The notes under the pieces: model-generated
Databases searched by the model: none
Told to the model about the DNA's origin: nothing
The model's input: only the letters and a program-made list of their open reading frames with translations
Shown: in pieces, positions 38,201 through 51,124 of the stretch
How positions within the stretch are numbered: position 1 is the stretch's first letter
Layout of the letters: every line of letters begins with the position of its first letter
Translations under genes and position numbers: made by a program
Assembly (NCBI GenBank): GCA_002150815.3
Contig: NDFF03000101.1
Coordinates: 62,001-126,000, forward strand
From: Grammothele lineata
Lineage: Eukaryota > Basidiomycota > Agaricomycetes > Polyporales > Polyporaceae
Direction of reading: 5' to 3'
DNA: 64,000 bases

Positions 38201-38818
38201 AGACGGCCTGACGGCAGTCCTCACATCCTCAACACCATTCTCAAGAACCTTTTCTCGATGTTCAAGGGTCGATACACCGTCGAATCTTACTTCGAAAAAC
38301 TGAAGCCCTTAGAGGCGGAGTACAGTCGAGCGCTGAAGAAGGAGAAGGAGCAAGAGGAACAAGAGCGGAACGCTCGTCAGGCAGAGATCGCCAGCGACGA
38401 TGAAGATGACGATGAAGAAGAACGCTATCCGAGTATGTACGCTCACCAGTTCCAGTTCAAACATACGGAGGAGACCAAGACCACCGGTTGTGAGGAGGAT
38501 CCAGAGGCGAAAGCAGAGAAGAAACCGTCCGACTTGATCATGGAGGAGATTGTGAAGCTCAAGGAACCGACTAAGGACGATTACAGGGATCAACTTTGGT
38601 GTCGCGACCACGCTCGTTTCCTCATGCACCTCACCCAGTATTCCAAGAAGGATGCGGAATGGGACGAGTGCGACCGAGTCGAGGGTGATCGCCTCAAGCA
38701 TCACGTCCAAGATCCCACGGTTTTCGCTCGGACCGACCCTCAGGAGAGACCGACGAAGATGAAGAGGACGGACTACGCTATGCCATCCATAGAGGAGAAT
38801 CCATTCTCCACTGTCTAA
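35249..38818 (+). CDS. FunK1-family protein kinase C, with long N-terminal extension
   Basis: Four exons: 35249-36040, 36105-37611, 37674-37873 and 37931-38818, giving 1128 residues. Exon 1 encodes 264 residues, mostly Ser/Thr/Pro-rich and disordered, ending in a short helical part (FEAAFPEDTVAAIHEILAKA) that parallels the one ending exon 1 of kinase B (FPPQTIAAIRQMFLVAAKK). The core shows YQHRTAMWEW, RWDRSGG, LVGRGTRGYVAL, Lys in FVYLKDAWRP, LLHRDISIGNILI and LSDWELAK. After TWQFMPV comes IPDELESFLHVLLYGSVRFL. The C-terminal tail includes a Glu/Lys-rich coil (EKEQEEQERNA). It ends with DPQERPTKMKRTDYAMPSIE, closely matching kinase D at the right edge, so C and D are recent paralogues. Confidence 0.9.
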
Positions 38819-40639
38819 TAGGTACTGGGATAGGTACTAGGAGTGGTAAGCTCAGACTTCCGGTTCAGTGTAGATTCTCCCTCACTCCATTTCATCTACA
38901 CCTTCTCGCTACCCCCTGCTCTATCTTCGTTCATGTGATATCGCCACGGTTCGGAAGTACCCGTCCAGTATCTGTGACTTTATTTTCTTACTTACGTATT
39001 CATGATACGACACAATCTATCATCTCCGCCATCCTTTCCCTATCATCGAACGCGTCCGAATGCGTGTGCTACTTGAGGTCCAAAGTCCTTCGTGCCTGAT
39101 GTACGTGGTGAAAGACTCGAATCAAATCGCGCCCGCCGAACTTTCGAGGCGCTTTGAGAGATCCCTTCTGTGTCGCACGCAATCATAGACTCTACTCATG
39201 ACGTACGATCATATTAATCTTCGAGATACGTGTGTTTCGTTCTCTAGTGAACTAAACTTATTGCGCCCATTGTCCGCCGCGCTGCGGGTAACAAGTACCG
39301 CAAGTACCCTGCACTAAACGCTTCTCGCTTGCATTAGCACGGCTCGTGTGGTCGGATGAATCAGCCACGGACTCGAGATACTCCGGCTTCGAATTATTTT
39401 TACGTGAAAGCAGCACTCGTTCAGCAGGGCTAGGTACCTGCGCTGGGTACTTCGAGTTCCCCTCGCACTTCGAATTAAAACGACGTCATCCCGACGTCAT
39501 CGACCTTTGAGACTAGTTGGAGACTAGTACCGCAAAGCCGAGAACGTCGCGAAAGCAAACTTGTTTGGTACCGTAGCGCTATAAGCTGAGCTTCTCATCG
39601 GCTCACATACGAATGTAGCCTAACTATTGTGGCTGGTTCAGAGAGATGAGATTATTTGACGTACTGATCTTGGACGAGGCGATACGGTAATGACAGTCAG
39701 CCGGCGCACAAAGAGGTACTGCAGTTCCGGGCCCGCAACGAACTTCGTTGACGAATATGTGACAAAGGTCGCCAAGGAAGAGTTCAGCGAGGGCGAGCCT
39801 TGGCGAAAGGTGCCTGCCAGCGGCTTCTCTCAAGCCTTCAATTGATTCCCTCAAAGTACCTCTCGCACGGTGCCACGCTCTGGCCTACATCTTTGGCTCG
39901 GCGCATGGGAGTATTCTTGTCCCTGAGTCCCAGAACGTCCTATTTCAACGAAAGCCCGTAGACGTCCCGGGGCGCCGGGTTGGATCCGCGCTCCGGGCTG
40001 TGCGGCCCACGGAAGCCACGAAGCACGTCCCTTCTGCACCGAAATCTTCCAGCGGGACCGTTTGTCTGTTTCTCCGAAGGTCGCGCCGTCCGCCCTGTGC
40101 GGCGCCTGACACATTGTGTCTGACTGCCTCTAGCTCTAGCTACAGGCCGTTTCTCACCCTGGCGAGCCATCGGTGCCTTGTGCTACCAGACGGCCAGGGG
40201 GATTGAATTTCGTCTATATAGGTGGGATAATGACGACAATACCGAAGCTGTATCCAATATAAGAATATTGTGTCCGTTGTGATGACGCGTATGCCCTAAG
40301 AAAAGTGTGACATAGGACGCAGAAGATATGTCGTATTCTTCTGTCCCACTATGAATCCTACCGATACGTCTGCGCGTGTGTGGGTATGGACGACAGTACT
40401 GTATGGCCACAGAACCATAAAAAGAGCCAAGTCCAATAGTAGAGAATGGAATGTACCAGTATGAGGTGCTCAATTCGACGTACGTTCGGAATCGTGCCTC
40501 AAGGAACGAGGGTGCAAGGGGCGTAAGTCCATGTGCGGAGGCAACCAGACTGCACAATGCCGTCGGCAAACCACGGGGGTGAGACCGATAGAGGCAATTT
40601 GACGTGCTGGAAGATTCTGAGGGCCGTTAGAGACGAGGT
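38819..40639. other. Convergent intergenic gap between FunK1-C and GT2-A
   Basis: 1.8 kb, mostly AT-richer than the genes. I see no gene; short open frames near 39.6-40.2 kb lack domain signals. Confidence 0.45.
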
Positions 40640-43600
40640 TCAGTAAGAAAAGATCATAAACCATGGGTTGAGAACGATCTGTCAAGGTGTGTCAGTCGGC
40701 TGTCGGGCCCCCGTCAGCATGGGTGCAGACGGAACCGTACTTACCGGGTATGCGATGTGGCATCCTGCGACGATACTGGGGCCGAAGGGACGTTGATCAG
40801 CCAGACCGGTACGGTGCCCAGGCGTACGGAGGAACTCACGCGAGGGGTACGATGACAGCCCAGTCCCAGCTGAAGATACGCCAGCCGACGGGCACTAAAC
40901 TGGTGCTGAAGATGACCATGACTACGCAAATGGAGATGCTGAGGACGAGCGCAAGCCAAAAGCGTTTGAGAATCTTGGGCACTTCGAGCCAGAAGTTGGA
41001 ACGTTCGACTTCCTTCTTCGTTGCGCCCCAGGTAATATTATACGAGAAAAGGTGCGCGAGCAGTGCTTGGGAGAGGTGGATGCTGAGGCCGCCGAAAAAG
41101 AAGAAGCTGTTGACAACTCCGTCAGTACGCCGTAGGTATGATAAGGCAGGAAGCACTCAACAAGAAGGGTATCCACATCAGATTCTCCACCATTGCTGAG
41201 AGGAGGTTGCGTTGGCCCAGACGGTATTCAAGCAGTGTGAATCCAAGGTTTCCCGCGCCTGGGAAGACGACCGTGCACGCCAGCCAGATCTCGAAGCTGT
41301 GTTCGTAAAAGCCATCCACCTGATATGCAGTTGTTAGGTGGGACCTCGGTAATATAGAGGTACACGTACAGGAAGATCCCATCCGAGGAGGAAGTAGTTG
41401 AGAACGGATAGAATTGCGGACGCTGCGAGACCGTCTGGATAGAAACGTGAGAAAACGCGCGTTATACCACGAGGCTATCACGTGACGCACAGTAGGAGAA
41501 CATGTCTGGGTAAATGGTCGCCGTCAGTAATCCGGAAGCGAGACAAGTGTTCAATGGCACGCACAGGCTGACATGCTGATCTTGTAATGGACAGGAGCAC
41601 TAGACCAGTAGAACGTCCTCAATTGCTTGGTGATGGGCCCCATGCGCCACCAGTCAATGAGCGGATTGAAGATGAGCTCGTTGCAGCCTGCGGCGAAGAT
41701 GTCAGCGCGCGTTCCGTGGTGTAGCCAAACGGATACACCAACCATACGAATACTTTTGCCAGCGATTAAGCTCATCATCGCATGTCAGAGAGACACCTTC
41801 CTTGAAGCCACCATCGGAGTACGTCGCCCAACGAATGATGTAGCCAGCGAGCTGTAAGCGCAAAGCCATGTCAAAATCTTCGGACACGTTCGACTCCGAC
41901 CAGATCTTCTTCTTGCCGTCAGCAGGGTCAATGAAGGCAGCGTCTTGGAGGGCAGACCACCTGAGGAAGGCGTTGTGCCCGACGAACGGCGCGACCTCTC
42001 CGTTCGCACAGCCCATCGAGATACACTTGTTAATCCGGCGCGTGAAGTGCGCGATCCCATTCTCGAAGTAGTGGTGGGCGACCTGCATGACGTCGGACTC
42101 GTGCTGGATGATCGCGACGTCGGGGCATTCGGCGAGCTCGCGCGCGGCGTCGCGGAGGCAGTCCTCGGGGACGATGGTGTCCGAGTCGACGATGAGGATG
42201 ATCTCTCCCACGCGGATCGAACGCCCGTTCGCGGCCCACGGGCGCCAGCGGCCCTCGCTCTCCGCCGCGGCCTCGTCAAGCGCGAGCGCGAGCGCACGGT
42301 CCTCGAGCGACTCCTCCACTGTGTCCTGTGCGCCGGCCGCCTCGAGCGCGGCGAGGTGTCTCTCGAGTTTGAGCGAGAGTTCGAGGGCGTAGTTCATATT
42401 CGACGCTTTCTTGAATCGCCCCGCGCGTTTGTAGCCGTCGGGCGCGGAGCTGTGCGGAGGGCGCGCGACCCAGCCGATGTTGTGGTCCGCGTAGAACGCG
42501 ATGCGCGCCTGTCGTTCTTCCTCGGAGAGGAGCTGCATGCCGTCCTCGTTGATGAAGATAGAGGACGTGCCGCCCTGGCGCGCGTATGTCTGCATAGCCT
42601 TCTTGAGCGAGTACACCGAGGGAGCGCTGCGTGGGAAAACGCGCATCAGCGTAAGACCGAAAGACGGTTCTCCCGGAATGACGGCGACGGCACGAGGGGT
42701 GTCTCGAGAAGAAGATCCAGCATCGCAAGACCCCGCGTCAAACAAGCTCAGAGCTCAGGAATGACGATATCATGAGTGCGCCACGAAAGGTAAGTTGATC
42801 CCCAATCGTTGTCATGATCGTGCTATGTCCGCGGCGGAGAACTTCGCGAAGGGGGGAGCGGAGATGTTTGGACACTCACATTGTCTCAGATAAGCTTTCC
42901 TTGTATACAGGCATCTGGATGGTTATGTGCGGGAGATTGGTGTCGACGATTTTGTTGGGAGCGGGGCGGACCGCCGAATAATACTTAGAGTTCTCGTGGT
43001 ATTGCGCAACCGGACCAAGGCTGGAGAAACATCAGCGATGAAGTCCTGGATGATAGGGGCAAAAGCATACACGTAGGAGACGCTACTGATGATCTGGAGG
43101 GCGAAGAACTGTCGGAAGAAGCATGAGCTTCGCGCAGCACAAATAGACCGACTCAGCTCACCAAGGAGACGCAGAACAAGAATGGCGCGGTGGCGAGCAA
43201 CGCCCATCGCGTCCAACTGCCGTCGAGGATGGATTCTTCCAGGAGAACCGAGATGCCGCTGCCAATGAAAACTGTATCGTAACGCGATCATGAGCGACGA
43301 GAAATAGGTAAGAGAGAATCCACTGACAAATCGACATAGCCACCCCGAGCCCGTTGTACACCGGAGCAAAGAGGCGCACGGGACGAGGCGATGGACCCTC
43401 CGCGGTCTTCTCGACATCGTCCTTGTCGGTGACGAAATAGGCGAGGCCCCAGAAGCGCTTCTTGGTCGGCTTCTTCGCGCGCGCCGCGGCGAGCTCGGCC
43501 GCGCCGGCGACCTCCTTCGTCTCCGGCTCTTTCGTCTTCTCGGTGAGGTTGACGTCAGAGTTGCCGTTCGAGGGCGAGAGGTCCGTCATGGAGGCGATGG

Positions 43601-44253
43601 AGACGTTGGCAGAGCGTCGGTTCCAGACGAGCTTGATTAGCTTGTCCTCGAAGTCGCGACACGTGGGGATGATGTTGTCGAGGTGGAAGGACCAGACGAT
43701 CAGGACTCGCTCGTCGCGCTGTCGAGCACACCAAACGTCAGTCCTATGCCTCTCCCACTGCGGATACGTTAGTACTCACGATGAAGGCGCCGCATTGCTC
43801 CTTGTCGGCACCACCAAGCATGTACATGGTGTCCAAGATCTGGATACGCGTGTTATCATCCACGTGAATAGCGTCGGCATCGGGTTTGCTGCAAGCGCAA
43901 AAGGTGAGAATGCGGAAGCCAGATAACCTTCCGGAAATCGCTCACACAGTGGCCAGAGCGGCATGGATAGCGGCGCTCCGAATCTTGACGGCGACGACAG
44001 GGTTCAAAGCGCTTACGGCGGCCTCAAAGGATTCGAGGTGAGGATTCTCGTAGGGGAAGACGCGGAAGAGACCGTTGTCAACCCGGAGGCAAACACCGGC
44101 GTGGATGTTTTCCTCAGACGGCTTGAACCAAGCATCACCCTGCGTCTAGAGGAGGCGCAAGTATCAGCGCTATAGCTGCAACGGAGAGGATGGAATGCCA
44201 AGTACCTGTTTGAAGATGTGATGGAGGAGGGCATCGTACGCGTCGTAATCCAT
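40640..44253 (-). CDS. GT2 family membrane glycosyltransferase, copy A
   Basis: Fifteen exons: 44253-44206, 44145-43946, 43888-43780, 43718-43328, 43271-43162, 43108-43071, 43020-42880, 42626-41743, 41687-41565, 41505-41491, 41434-41370, 41319-41162, 41106-40840, 40775-40745 and 40678-40640, giving 872 residues. A soluble N-terminal module (MDYDAYDALLHHIFKQ, then IPTCRDFEDKLIKLVWNRR) precedes two hydrophobic segments. The GT2 catalytic part has a substrate-binding EIILIVDSDTIVPEDC (DxD), SEDFDMALRL (acidic base) and ELNRWQKYSYG (RW motif). About six C-terminal membrane segments follow (LACTVVFPGAG, FFFGGLSIHLSQALLAH, DWAVIVPLA). This is the layout of processive polysaccharide synthases; the product is unknown, perhaps a cell-wall glucan. 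It has one intron more than copy B, in the last coding segment. Exon 10 is only 15 nt. Confidence 0.85.
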
Positions 44254-47146
44254 GGTGGGGATGGAGCCGCTAACCAAGAGGTGACGATCTACGGTACTGC
44301 GGGAGGCGTACGAGGGGGGATGGGCCTGAGCAACCAGCCTAAGCGGACTGCCTCGAGAAGATTATTCATATACTCCGACCAACGAGAGCTGTGGACGCGC
44401 CGGGGGAAGGGATGTGTGGTCCCGTTCCATACGCCGCCGAGAGAGCGGCGGTGCATCACCTCGTTGACAAACGAAGTACAGGGAAGCCAGTCCGGCATGC
44501 TATCTATCGCGGCCGCGCCCGCACGCCTGGAGCTGCCGCGACAGCCGCCGACGAAGGGTGAGAGCGCGTTCAGTAAAGCCCAACGAGGCGGAGGAGGAAG
44601 GATCTAGATGAGTTTAGACCGGAACCCTGAACGGGACGCGCACAGGCGTACACACACCGCGCGCTCGGCGCGGGGTTCCTTCTGCGAAGAGAGCACGATG
44701 CGATCGAAGCGAGTTCTCGCGCTTGCTGGCCGATGTACCGCCGCACGGCTATGAAGGGAAAATTGTGGGTTCCAGTGAGCCTGTATAGCGGTCGCCTACG
44801 TCACGATCTGACCCTGCATGCGAAACCATCTACAAATACTCACCCGGATGCGCGGTCCTTCCGAGGTTGTATCGACGGCCTCTGCGGGATTTGGGAGGCA
44901 TTACCAGCGGCCCGTACACTAGGTTCGAGGACGTGAGTGTCAGCAAGCATTGTATCGGCGAGACTGATTAGCGCATGCGCTTACACTGCGCCTCTCGTCA
45001 GCGTGAGAAGGAAGGCAGGTATTCCAGGCACTCGGTCCACATGAAGGCTGCCGGCCGGGTGCAGCAAGTATGGCGTTCTTCAGGCTCACATCGGACGAGT
45101 GGCAGATGATGTTCTCGGCGCCAAGGAGCCCGTCGCAGTCCGGACACAAGCTGAATGCGAGGAAGAGATACAAATTGCCTACCAGCGAGCAATCAGCGCT
45201 CCGGCGCTTGGCGAGGTTCTCTGGCTCGTGGTGGTTGGGGAGAAAAAGAGGAGTTGCAGAAGCGCCCGTGAGATAGTTGCCACGTGGGCGGCAAACACGT
45301 TCGGCGCGCTACGCCGACCCGCCACGGCGCGATGATGGCTGCCGCTCTTCGTCCTCCCCAGCGCAGCAGATAACTTGGCTTTATCGCGTCGTGGCACCTA
45401 TCCGGACAAGAGGTATGTTTGCTATTCGTGCGATAGCATGGTGTACGTCTCCTCACCTTCCCATGTCCGACGAAGGTCGGACACGACAGGTCCGCGATGA
45501 GTTGTTGACGACTTCGGATCCGTGCAATCTGCGAAAATGTTGAACAGCGCATTCGACGGCAGACGCCACTCTTGATGAATCGCTCTGGCTAATCCATCAG
45601 ATAATATCTTTTGCGAAGAACTGTGAAAGACGTAGAGTGAGGAACAAGGCCATAATGAAATTACGTGGACTGACTACTTCTCAGGTATGGCGCGAGCCCT
45701 GCCAGTTCATACGCCTACTCCGCCATACTCGGAGGTGCTCCTCCAAATGCTCACTGTCTAGACCGTCGGGATGTTCCTAAATCCAGCTGCCTCTCTAGGT
45801 TCACCTACAGGTACGAATAGTATGACTCTAATCAGACCTTCGCTCGGTGATTCCGGGATTCCATTCCACCTGTCAGTTGCTGCTTCGGGTATGCCCTTAC
45901 ATCCAACGGCCGTCCCAGTGCGTCCATATGCTCTCTCTAGGGACCACATCTGCCAGAATGCTACCTAATAATCATCTGGCCTCCTACTGACGCTTCCCGC
46001 CGTCTGCATGGGCTAGCGGGTTCATACATCCAGCTAAAGCACTTCTGTATCGATGTCCCGGTTGGGCGACGATAGTGAACGTGTATATTTCAGTGACGTA
46101 CTGATTAGCAACGCAGTTTTCTTCGGTGAAGACCACACCAGCCACACGTGTATTCCTTCCCTGACCCTTGCGCCATATCGAGCGGACCTGATAGCTATTT
46201 TGGCCGGCCGATTTCCTCGCCTCGGCTGCTCACGCAATCCAGCATCCTGCCACGGCCATCCCGTTTCCCCGAGCTGTGGTCGCAAGCGACGTTCATACCA
46301 AACATGTCCGTCCGCTCGCCGGGGCGCCGTCACGGCACTCCTCGGTCGCATGCGGGCTCCACTGGCGTCCCGCGCGCACTCCCGTCCCGTCCAGGCACCC
46401 GCCGGCATCTTTCCCTCGGACCCATGTTGTCCATACGGATGGCCTGCCACCAGAACCGCCCGTCCGTCCAGTGCACTAGGCCCGTCTGTGGCGGCGCTTT
46501 CTTGTCCCGGACGTGTTCCGCTATACATTTCTCCCCCCGAAGGCGAGGCACGAGATAGAGTCGGATGCAGATTCAGGGCGGGCGACGTCGCGGATGCAAA
46601 TCCTTTTCGCTCAGGGTGTGCAACTCGCCGTGAGGCGTTTGTGCGCGGAAAAGAAGATTCATGGAGGTTCCCGTCGGGCCTATCGGCGAGAGCCTCAGCT
46701 TGATTTGGATCAAGGACGGCCATTCGCGTCCCTTCAGCTTCCTGCAATTGAGTCCGACCGTGACCGCGCGGGCACACGGTTGTACGATACGGGTAGCCGT
46801 TGTCTTCCTCTTGGACTCTAAATTCTGACACTTTCGATCATTTAGGACCTGGTTCACGAAGCGAGGCTGTCGTACAGCCTGCAGCACACACCGGTCAGAA
46901 GATCTGTCTACCAAGGAAATCAGATGTTCGCAAGTGGGGTATTGCTGAGATCCGGGTTCAATGTACGGTTTGATAACTGCGTTCTGAGCGTGCATTCTAT
47001 CTAACCTTCGGGAAGGGCGAGAGCCTTGAGACCTGTTGAACTGTTCGCCTGACTTTTACGAACCGGTGCTGGCTCGGGAAGATGATCGAGGTTACTGGTT
47101 TGGGAAGCTTTGCCGTGATGTACTGCACGGGGAGCCTTACGTTATC
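44254..47146. other. Intergenic region between the two GT2 genes
   Basis: 2.9 kb with no gene I can support. The left end is the GT2-A promoter (TATATGA-like on the minus strand near 44370). A GC-rich stretch at 46.0-46.8 kb keeps frames open on both strands at once, which is more likely composition than coding. The tRNA-Val follows at the right end. Confidence 0.45.
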
Positions 47147-47252
47147 GATTCGGTGGTGTAGTTGGTTATCACTTCTGTCTAACATCGCTCCGGCCCCAAA
47201 CTGGTGAGGTGGAGTACACAGGCGGTCCTCGGTTCGAGTCCGGGTCGAATCA
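47147..47252 (+). tRNA. tRNA-Val(AAC) with a 32-nt intron
   Basis: The acceptor pairs GATTCGG with TCGAATC plus A. The D region is GTGTAGTTGGTTATCAC, typical of tRNA-Val. The anticodon stem is TCTGT/ACAGG with loop CTAACAC once the intron is removed, giving anticodon AAC at 47181-47183. The intron at 47185-47216 interrupts the loop one base after the anticodon, the standard site. The T arm is CTCGG-TTCGAGT-CCGGG. A TTTT terminator starts at 47254. Confidence 0.9.
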
Positions 47253-47541
47253 CTTTTGTCGCGAGTGCGATCAGTTCTTCTGACGATATCGGCGGCATGC
47301 GATGACTCATATTGCGTTTATACAACAGACGTGCACGAGTCGCTAGTTTACAGAAGACGCAGATTAACCTAAGTGTTCAAAGATATCGATGATAGTGCTT
47401 GTAACCAAGAGACGAAAAGAGGCAGTGAGCGGCATGAATGGTAGATACTAGTTGGGAGCGCACGACACGAAGCTAATGTAAAGTCTATGGAATGCGTCCA
47501 TGGTAACGAATGAAAGGATTGCTTCGTCTGTGTTTCTCTCC

Positions 47542-50500
47542 TCAGTAAGAGAAGATCATAAGCCACGGGTTGAGCAGAATTGGGTAGAGAATGTGGCACC
47601 CGACGACGATGCTGTAGGACGATTAAGTTAGCGCTCAGCTCGAAGACTGGGATCAAGGACAGCGGAACGCACGCAAGAGGGACGATGACGGCCCAGTCCC
47701 AACCGAAGATCCGCCAGCCGATGGGGACAAGGTCCGTGGTGAGGATGACCATCGCGACGGCGCAGACGAAGGAGATGATGAGGGACACGCGGAAGCGCGA
47801 GACGATCTTGGGCACCTCCTGCCAGAAGTTGGACCGCTCGACTTCCTTCTTCGTCGCGCCCCAGGTGATATTGTACGAGAACATGTGGGCGAGGAGGGCT
47901 TGGGAGAGGTGGATGCTCAGCCCGCCGAAGAAGAAAAAGCTGGAGTAAGGAAACGATTGTCAGAGAGAGAACGTCACGTGATATGAGAGGCGAGCGTACA
48001 AGAACGGAATCCATGTGAGGTTCTCGACGACCGCATCGATGAGGGAGCGCGACCCGAGCCGGTATTCAAGCATCGTGAATCCGAGGTTACCCGCACCGGG
48101 GAAGACGACGGTGCAGGCGAGCCAGATCTCGAAGCTGTGCTCGTAGTACCCATCGATCTGTCAAGCATGGTCAGAACCTCCTTGGGGAGAAGACGTTTTG
48201 AGACTTACAGGGAGGTTCCATCCAAGAAGGAAGTAGTTCATCAACGAAAGGACGAATGCGCCGGAAAGAGCGTCTAGAACCGCAATGGCGTAAATAAGCG
48301 CGCACTAGCACGTGACAGGGTGCAAGGCATACAGTACGAGAACATGTCTGGAAAAGATGGCACGCTCAGTCGAATGGTAACATAAGTAGCACGAGACGAC
48401 TCACAAGACATCATGCCAATCTTGTAGTGGACAGGCGCACTTGACCACATGAACGTACGGAGCTGCTTGGTAATGGGGCCCTTGTACCACCATTGGACGA
48501 GCGGGTTGAAGATGAGCTCGTTGCAGCCTGGGACGACATGAGCGCGGTGTCGCGGTGAAGAAAAGAGGACGTACCGTACGAATACTTCTGCCAGCGGTTA
48601 AGCTCATCGTCGCACGTCAGGGAGACACCCTCCTTGAATCCGCGGTTCGAGTAGGTCGCCCATCGGATGACAAAGCCACGCAGCATCAAGCGGAGAGCCA
48701 TGTCGAAGTCCTCGGAGACGTTAGACTCCGACCAGATCTTCTTCTTGCCGTCAGCCTCGTCGATGAACGCGGCATCTTGAAGGGCGGACCACCTGAGGAA
48801 GGCGTTGTGCCCGACGAAAGGTGCGACCTCCCCGTTCGCGCAGCACATGGAAATGCACCGATTGATGCGCCGCGTGAAGTGCGTGATGCCGTTCTCGAAG
48901 TAGTGGTGTGCTACTTGCATGACGTCGGACTCGTGTTGGATGATCGCGACGTCGGGGCACTCGGCGAGCTCGCGCGCGGCGTCACGGAGGCAGTCTTCGG
49001 GGACGATGGTGTCGGAGTCGACGATGAGGATGATCTCACCCACGCGCAGCGACCGCGCGTTGCACGCCCAAGGGCGCCACCGCTGTCCGCTCTCCTCGTA
49101 CATCTCCTCGACGGCGAGTTCAAGCGCGCGCTCTTCGATGTCCTCTTCCTCGGTGTCCTGGGCCCCTGCGGCGGCGGCGGCCTCGAGCGCGGCGATGTGG
49201 CGTTCCATCTTGAGCGATAGAGCAAGGCCGTAGTTCATATTCGATGCCTTCTTGAAGCGTCCAGCACGCTTGAATCCGTCGGGGGCGGAGCTGTGAGGAG
49301 GACGTGCGACCCAGCCGATGTTATGGTCGGCATAGAACGATATGCGCGCCTTCCGCTCTTCCTCCGAGATAAGCTGCAGGCCGTCGTCATGCACGAGGAT
49401 AGAAGACGTGCCGCCCTGGCGAGCGTAGGTCTGCATGGCCTTCTTGAGCGAGTACACTGAGGGGGCACTATGGGGCGTATGTCAGTTACGGTTGCGGTAC
49501 CGAAGCGCGCACCCATGGAACAGAAGTCAAGGCGAAAAAGGCAACGTCTCGCACCACCGGCGGTATCCGACATCCTTCGCGGGAGCCATGTGGTGTCACG
49601 GCGACGCCAGAGAGAGCAAAGAATGGAACCGAGCACTAGTGGACAATCTCGCCGAATGATCGCTCGTGGACGAAACGGCAAGCGCCGGCGCGGAACGGAA
49701 GACGGGCCGGAAATACTCACATTGTCTCCGACAGGCTTTCCTTGTACACGGGCATCTCAATCGTCATGTGTGGAAGGTTCTCGTCGACCAGCTTGTTCGG
49801 CGCAGGCGGAACGGCGGAGTAATACTTGGAGTTCTCGTGGAATTGTGCGACGGGGCCCACGCTGAGGAAAAAAATGGAATATGAGCGGAACTACCCGCGG
49901 CAATGATGCCGAGCATAGCGGACGTACCAGTACACGACATTCGTGACGATCATGAGGGAGAAGAACTGCGCGAAGAGGAGAACATGTGTTCGTTAGCCTA
50001 CACGTGTGCGTGCAAGGCGCAATCAGGCACCGACGACGGTGACGCACCAGCGAAACGCAGAACAAGAACGGGGCGGTGACGAGAAGCGCAAAGCGGGACC
50101 AATTGCCATCCAAAAGCGACTCCTCGAGCAACACGCTCGTGCCGCTTCCTATGAAGACTGCCGCCTCGCGTGAGCGTCCGCGCACATATGGAGATAAGAG
50201 GGTGAAAAGGCGGAGCACGCACAAAGAGATAACGCAGCGCCGAGGCCACAGTAGACCGGAGCGAAGAGGCGCGTCGGGCGCGGGGACGGGCCCTCGGCGG
50301 TCTTCTCGAGGTCGCTAGCGTCTGCCTTCCAGTAGCTGAAGATATTGCACGAGCGCTTCTTGGGCGGCGCGCGGAGGTCCTTCGGTGCGAGAACGACTTC
50401 CTTCTCGGCGACGACTGGGTGTGGCTTCTCTGTCAGGTTAACATCCGACCCGAATGTGGAGGCCGCTGCGGAACTAGCCATGGACGCGAAGGCGGAACGA

Positions 50501-51124
50501 CGGTTCCAGACAAGCTTGATGAGCTTGTCTTCGAAGTCGCGACACGTGGGGATGATGCTGTCGAGGTCGTACGTCCACACGACCATCACGCGTTCGTCCC
50601 GCTGTGTGTGGCATGAATGTTGGGCATCTGGTGACAGATGCAAGAAGCGCTTACGATGAACGCAGCGCACTGCTCCTTGTCCGCGCGAGGCAGGTAGGCC
50701 ATGGTATCCACAATTTGGATACGAGTATCCGTATCGACGTAGATGCAATCCGCATCCTCCTTCCTGTATTACACAGAAGGAGATGAGTGATTGAGCTTCC
50801 CGGATGGTTGGGTACTCACACAGTGGACAGCGCAGCATGGATAGCGGCGCTGCGAGCCTTCACCGCGACGACGGGGTTGAGGACTCGGATGGCGGCCTCG
50901 AAGGGCTCGAGATACTCGTTCTCGTACGGGAAGACACGGAAATGGTTGTTGTCCACCCTCAGACAAACGCCCGCGTGGACGTTCTCCTCAGAGGGCTTGA
51001 ACCACGCATCCCCCTGTGTCTAAGAGAGTGTCGGGGTCAGTGAGAGGATGGGAAAGATCGACAACTGTAAGCTTACTTGTTTGAAGATGTGGTGCAGCAG
51101 AGCGTCGTACGCGTCGTAATCCAT
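47542..51124 (-). CDS. GT2 family membrane glycosyltransferase, copy B
   Basis: Fourteen exons: 51124-51077, 51019-50820, 50763-50655, 50601-50223, 50157-50048, 49965-49928, 49861-49721, 49467-48575, 48527-48405, 48347-48333, 48273-48209, 48157-48000, 47939-47673 and 47611-47542, giving 871 residues. The layout is as in copy A: N-terminal soluble module, two membrane segments, catalytic domain and C-terminal membrane bundle. By my count the DxD is D492/D494, the SED acidic pair E594/D595 and the RW motif 633-634. All splice positions match copy A except that the final A intron is absent, so HILYPILLNPWLMIFSY is one exon. The insert between the DHNIGW and GEIILIV blocks is Ala/Glu-rich and differs most between copies. 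Both genes keep every catalytic motif, so both are probably active. Confidence 0.87.

Noticed and set aside
46034..46831. 265-codon open frame on the minus strand
   Set aside because: Frames are open on both strands here, the predicted protein is Arg/Pro/Ala-rich with no domain, and no splice or promoter context supports it. GC composition explains it.
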